Source of the DNA: Spirochaetales bacterium
GTDB lineage: Bacteria; Spirochaetota; Spirochaetia; SZUA-6; DRHE01
Reading direction: 5' to 3'
Length of the DNA: 8,371 nt
Assembly: GCA_016930895.1 (NCBI GenBank)
Contig: JAFGFV010000518.1
Span: 1-8,371 of the forward strand
Shown: positions 6,947-8,371 of the stretch, piece after piece
Layout of the letters: every line of letters begins with the position of its first letter
How positions within the stretch are numbered: the stretch's first letter is position 1
The notes under the pieces: generated by a model
Told to the model about the DNA's origin: nothing
Database searches by the model: none
What the model saw: the letters and a program-made list of their open reading frames with translations, nothing else
Program-made: the position numbers and the translations under genes

Positions 6947-6976
6947 ATTCTACCACGAAGGATCGAAGCATGTCAG
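6947..6976 (-). promoter_or_regulatory. Sigma70-type promoter of the amidohydrolase-PFK pair
   Basis: Reading leftward, CTGACA (6976-6971, five of six matches to the -35 consensus), an 18-bp spacer and TAGAAT (6952-6947, five of six) form a strong promoter. The spacer ends in TGG, an extended -10. Transcription would begin near 6940, about 5 nt before ATG 6935, giving a nearly leaderless mRNA. The -35 box overlaps the start codon of the divergent gene. Nothing comparable is visible elsewhere in this AT-poor window. Confidence 0.6.
6958..6962 (+). promoter_or_regulatory. Shine-Dalgarno site of the mannitol-dehydrogenase-family gene
   Basis: AAGGA lies 7 nt before ATG 6970 and decides that start. 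The frame is open further upstream through the antisense of the amidohydrolase gene, but that part has no family resemblance. Confidence 0.7.
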
Positions 6977-8322
6977 GAACACACCCCCCTCGCGAAGGCA
7001 ATCCCGCGGGAGGCAAGACCTTTGCCGGTTTCGGTTTCGGGCCCATCCAGAGCGCCCTGTTTCTCTACGAAGCCTCCCGCTCGGGCAACTTCTCACGGTA
7101 CGTGGTGGTCGACGTGGACCGGGAGCTCATCGAGGCGGTGCGCGCCAACGGCGGCCGCTACACCGTCAACATCGCCCGGTCGGACCGGATCGACCAGGCT
7201 GTCGTGGAAGGGGTGGAGCTGTTCGATTCCCGCGAGCCCGCAGAAGCGCGGGCCTTCGTGGAGGCCCTCGGGGAGGCCGACGAGATGTGCACCGCCCTGC
7301 CGAGCGTGTCCATCTACGCGGCCGGCGGGGCCTCGAGCGTGGCCGGCCTCCTGGCCGCGGGGCTTTCCGCCCGGGCCGGGACGCCCCGGGAGGGCCTGCC
7401 CTCGGTGGTCTACACTGCGGAGAACAACAACCACGCCGCCGAGATCCTGACCGGCCACCTGGAGGGCAAGCTCCCGGAAGGCGTGGCTCGCAAACTCCAG
7501 GTGTTGAACACCGTGATCGGCAAGATGAGCGGGGTGATCACCGACCCCGGCGCCATCGAACGCCTGGGGCTGGCACCGCTGACCCCGGGGCTGGGCAGGG
7601 CCGTGCTGGTGGAGGAGTTCAACCGGATCCTGATCTCCAGGATCGATCTGCCGGGCTTCCGGAGGGGGATCGAGGTCTTCGTGGAGAAGGAGGACCTGCT
7701 GCCCTTCGAGGAGGCCAAGCTCTACGGGCACAATGCGGTCCATGCCCTAATCGGCTACCTGGCCGACCTCAAAGGGTACACCACCATGGCCGAGGCCGGG
7801 GGGGATCCCTGGATTATGGCCAGCGCGCGCAGGGCGTTCATTGAAGAGTCCGGGGCCGCCCTGATCCGTCGTCACGCGGAGCTGGGGGATCCCCTGTTCA
7901 CCCCCGACGGCTATGTCGAGTATGCCGAGGATCTGCTCACCCGCATGACCAATCCGCACCTGAACGACCAGGTCGAGCGGATCGGAAGGGACCACGTCCG
8001 CAAGCTCGGGATCGATGACCGCCTGTACGGCACCATGGCCCTGGCCCTGGAGCAGGAGGTGGAGCCCCGGAACCTGGCCCTGGGCGCTGCCGCCGGGATC
8101 GTGTCGATGATCCGCAAGGCGGGCAGCCTGGCGGCCGCGCCGCGCTACCTGCCGACCAGCGCCGCCTCCCTGACCGGCGACCAGCTCAAGCGGCTTCTCT
8201 GGGAGATGTGGCCCGAAGGCCCGCGCCGGGAGCGTTTTGGGGAGGCCTTGGTGCATCTCACGGTGGAGGCCCTGCGCACCCTGCGGGAGGAGGGACTCAT
8301 CGGGAAAGGAGGAGAATCGTGA
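6970..8322 (+). CDS. Mannitol-dehydrogenase-family oxidoreductase, candidate fructuronate reductase
   Basis: This 450-residue protein fits the polyol-specific long-chain dehydrogenase family (mannitol dehydrogenase, mannitol-1-phosphate 5-dehydrogenase, altronate/mannonate oxidoreductases). An N-terminal nucleotide-binding strand-turn is seen as FAGFGFGPIQ (18-27), followed by VVVDVDREL (45-53), whose acidic residues suggest NAD(H) rather than NADP(H). AENNNHA (150-156) and NTVIGKMSGVI (180-190) follow the Rossmann part. The C-terminal domain has KLYGHNAVHALIGYL (250-264), giving Lys250, Asn255 and His258 with the K-x4-N-x2-H spacing of the family's catalytic residues. It diverges from classical UxuB and MtlD, whose glycine motifs look different. 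The nearby uxaE-uxaC module makes a ketouronate plausible as substrate, but a hexitol phosphate or other polyol is possible. It is divergent from the amidohydrolase and overlaps the next gene (GTGA). Confidence 0.8.
   Translation: MSGTHPPREGNPAGGKTFAGFGFGPIQSALFLYEASRSGNFSRYVVVDVDRELIEAVRANGGRYTVNIARSDRIDQAVVEGVELFDSREPAEARAFVEALGEADEMCTALPSVSIYAAGGASSVAGLLAAGLSARAGTPREGLPSVVYTAENNNHAAEILTGHLEGKLPEGVARKLQVLNTVIGKMSGVITDPGAIERLGLAPLTPGLGRAVLVEEFNRILISRIDLPGFRRGIEVFVEKEDLLPFEEAKLYGHNAVHALIGYLADLKGYTTMAEAGGDPWIMASARRAFIEESGAALIRRHAELGDPLFTPDGYVEYAEDLLTRMTNPHLNDQVERIGRDHVRKLGIDDRLYGTMALALEQEVEPRNLALGAAAGIVSMIRKAGSLAAAPRYLPTSAASLTGDQLKRLLWEMWPEGPRRERFGEALVHLTVEALRTLREEGLIGKGGES
8305..8312 (+). promoter_or_regulatory. 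Shine-Dalgarno site of the last, truncated gene
   Basis: AAAGGAGG lies 6 nt before GTG 8319, within the last codons of the oxidoreductase gene. This is the main support for a new gene at the right edge. Confidence 0.7.
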
Positions 8323-8371
8323 CCGCTCATCCCCTTCAGCCCATCATGGACCACGACCCGGAGCTTTTCGA
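8319..8371 (+). CDS. N-terminal fragment of an unidentified protein, cut by the window edge
   Basis: A GTG overlapping the preceding stop (GTGA), with a near-perfect Shine-Dalgarno site, opens a frame that runs off the window after 17 codons: (M)TAHPLQPIMDHDPELF. An ATG at 8346 is a less likely start because it has no ribosome site. The DPELF phrase near the N-terminus recalls carboxymuconolactone-decarboxylase/AhpD-like proteins, but 17 residues are too few to assign a family. It is probably co-transcribed and co-translated with the oxidoreductase. Confidence 0.55.
   Translation, partial: MTAHPLQPIMDHDPELF

Noticed and set aside
6936..6971. Longer amidohydrolase starting at ATG 6971 or further upstream
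   Set aside because: The extra residues (MLRSFVVECSDD) are not family-like, and this start would put the -10 box of a strong promoter inside the coding sequence. It is not fully excluded.
1..8371. tRNA, rRNA, CRISPR, riboswitch or insertion-sequence content
   Set aside because: No cloverleaf-like arms, regularly spaced repeats, long conserved leader or transposase motifs were seen. Almost every base is accounted for by protein genes.

Overview
The window is uniformly GC-rich (roughly 70% by eye) and densely packed with bacterial genes. Several genes have strong Shine-Dalgarno sites (AAGGAGG, GAGGAGG, AAAGGAGG) and overlapping stop/start codons. A tagaturonate epimerase of the type first described in Thermotoga, a PPi-type phosphofructokinase and a LarA-family protein together suggest a fermentative or anaerobic, possibly thermophilic, bacterium. 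A high-GC Firmicutes lineage such as Limnochordia would fit, but the sequence alone does not settle the taxonomy.

Layout: (1) 2-4317, plus strand, a tight operon. It holds the 3' end of a LarA/DUF2088-family gene, uxaE (tagaturonate/fructuronate epimerase), uxaC (uronate isomerase) and a membrane-anchored YpfJ-type zinc metallopeptidase. The first three genes are joined by ATGA and GTGA overlaps. (2) 4339-6935, minus strand, two coupled genes: an M20D amidohydrolase followed by a PPi-type 6-phosphofructokinase. They converge on the first operon with only 21 bp between stop codons. (3) 6970-8371, plus strand, divergent from the amidohydrolase: a mannitol-dehydrogenase-family oxidoreductase, then the first 17 codons of an unidentified gene joined by a GTGA overlap.

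How the genes may work together: UxaC converts D-glucuronate to D-fructuronate and D-galacturonate to D-tagaturonate, and UxaE interconverts the two ketouronates, so both uronates can enter one branch. The next classical step is reduction of fructuronate to mannonate. The mannitol-dehydrogenase-family protein is the only candidate for this in the window, and that link is inferred. The LarA-family protein could be a nickel-dependent epimerase of a sugar acid, for example mannonate/gluconate, also inferred. No mannonate dehydratase, KDG kinase or transporter gene is present.

The most curious non-coding structures are a tandem 18-bp palindromic repeat inserted in frame in the amidohydrolase gene, and a 34-bp divergent intergenic region. 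In the latter, a strong minus-strand promoter would start transcription about 5 nt before the amidohydrolase ATG and overlaps the start of the opposite gene. No tRNA, rRNA, CRISPR array or insertion sequence was seen, and no gene-free stretch exceeds 40 bp.
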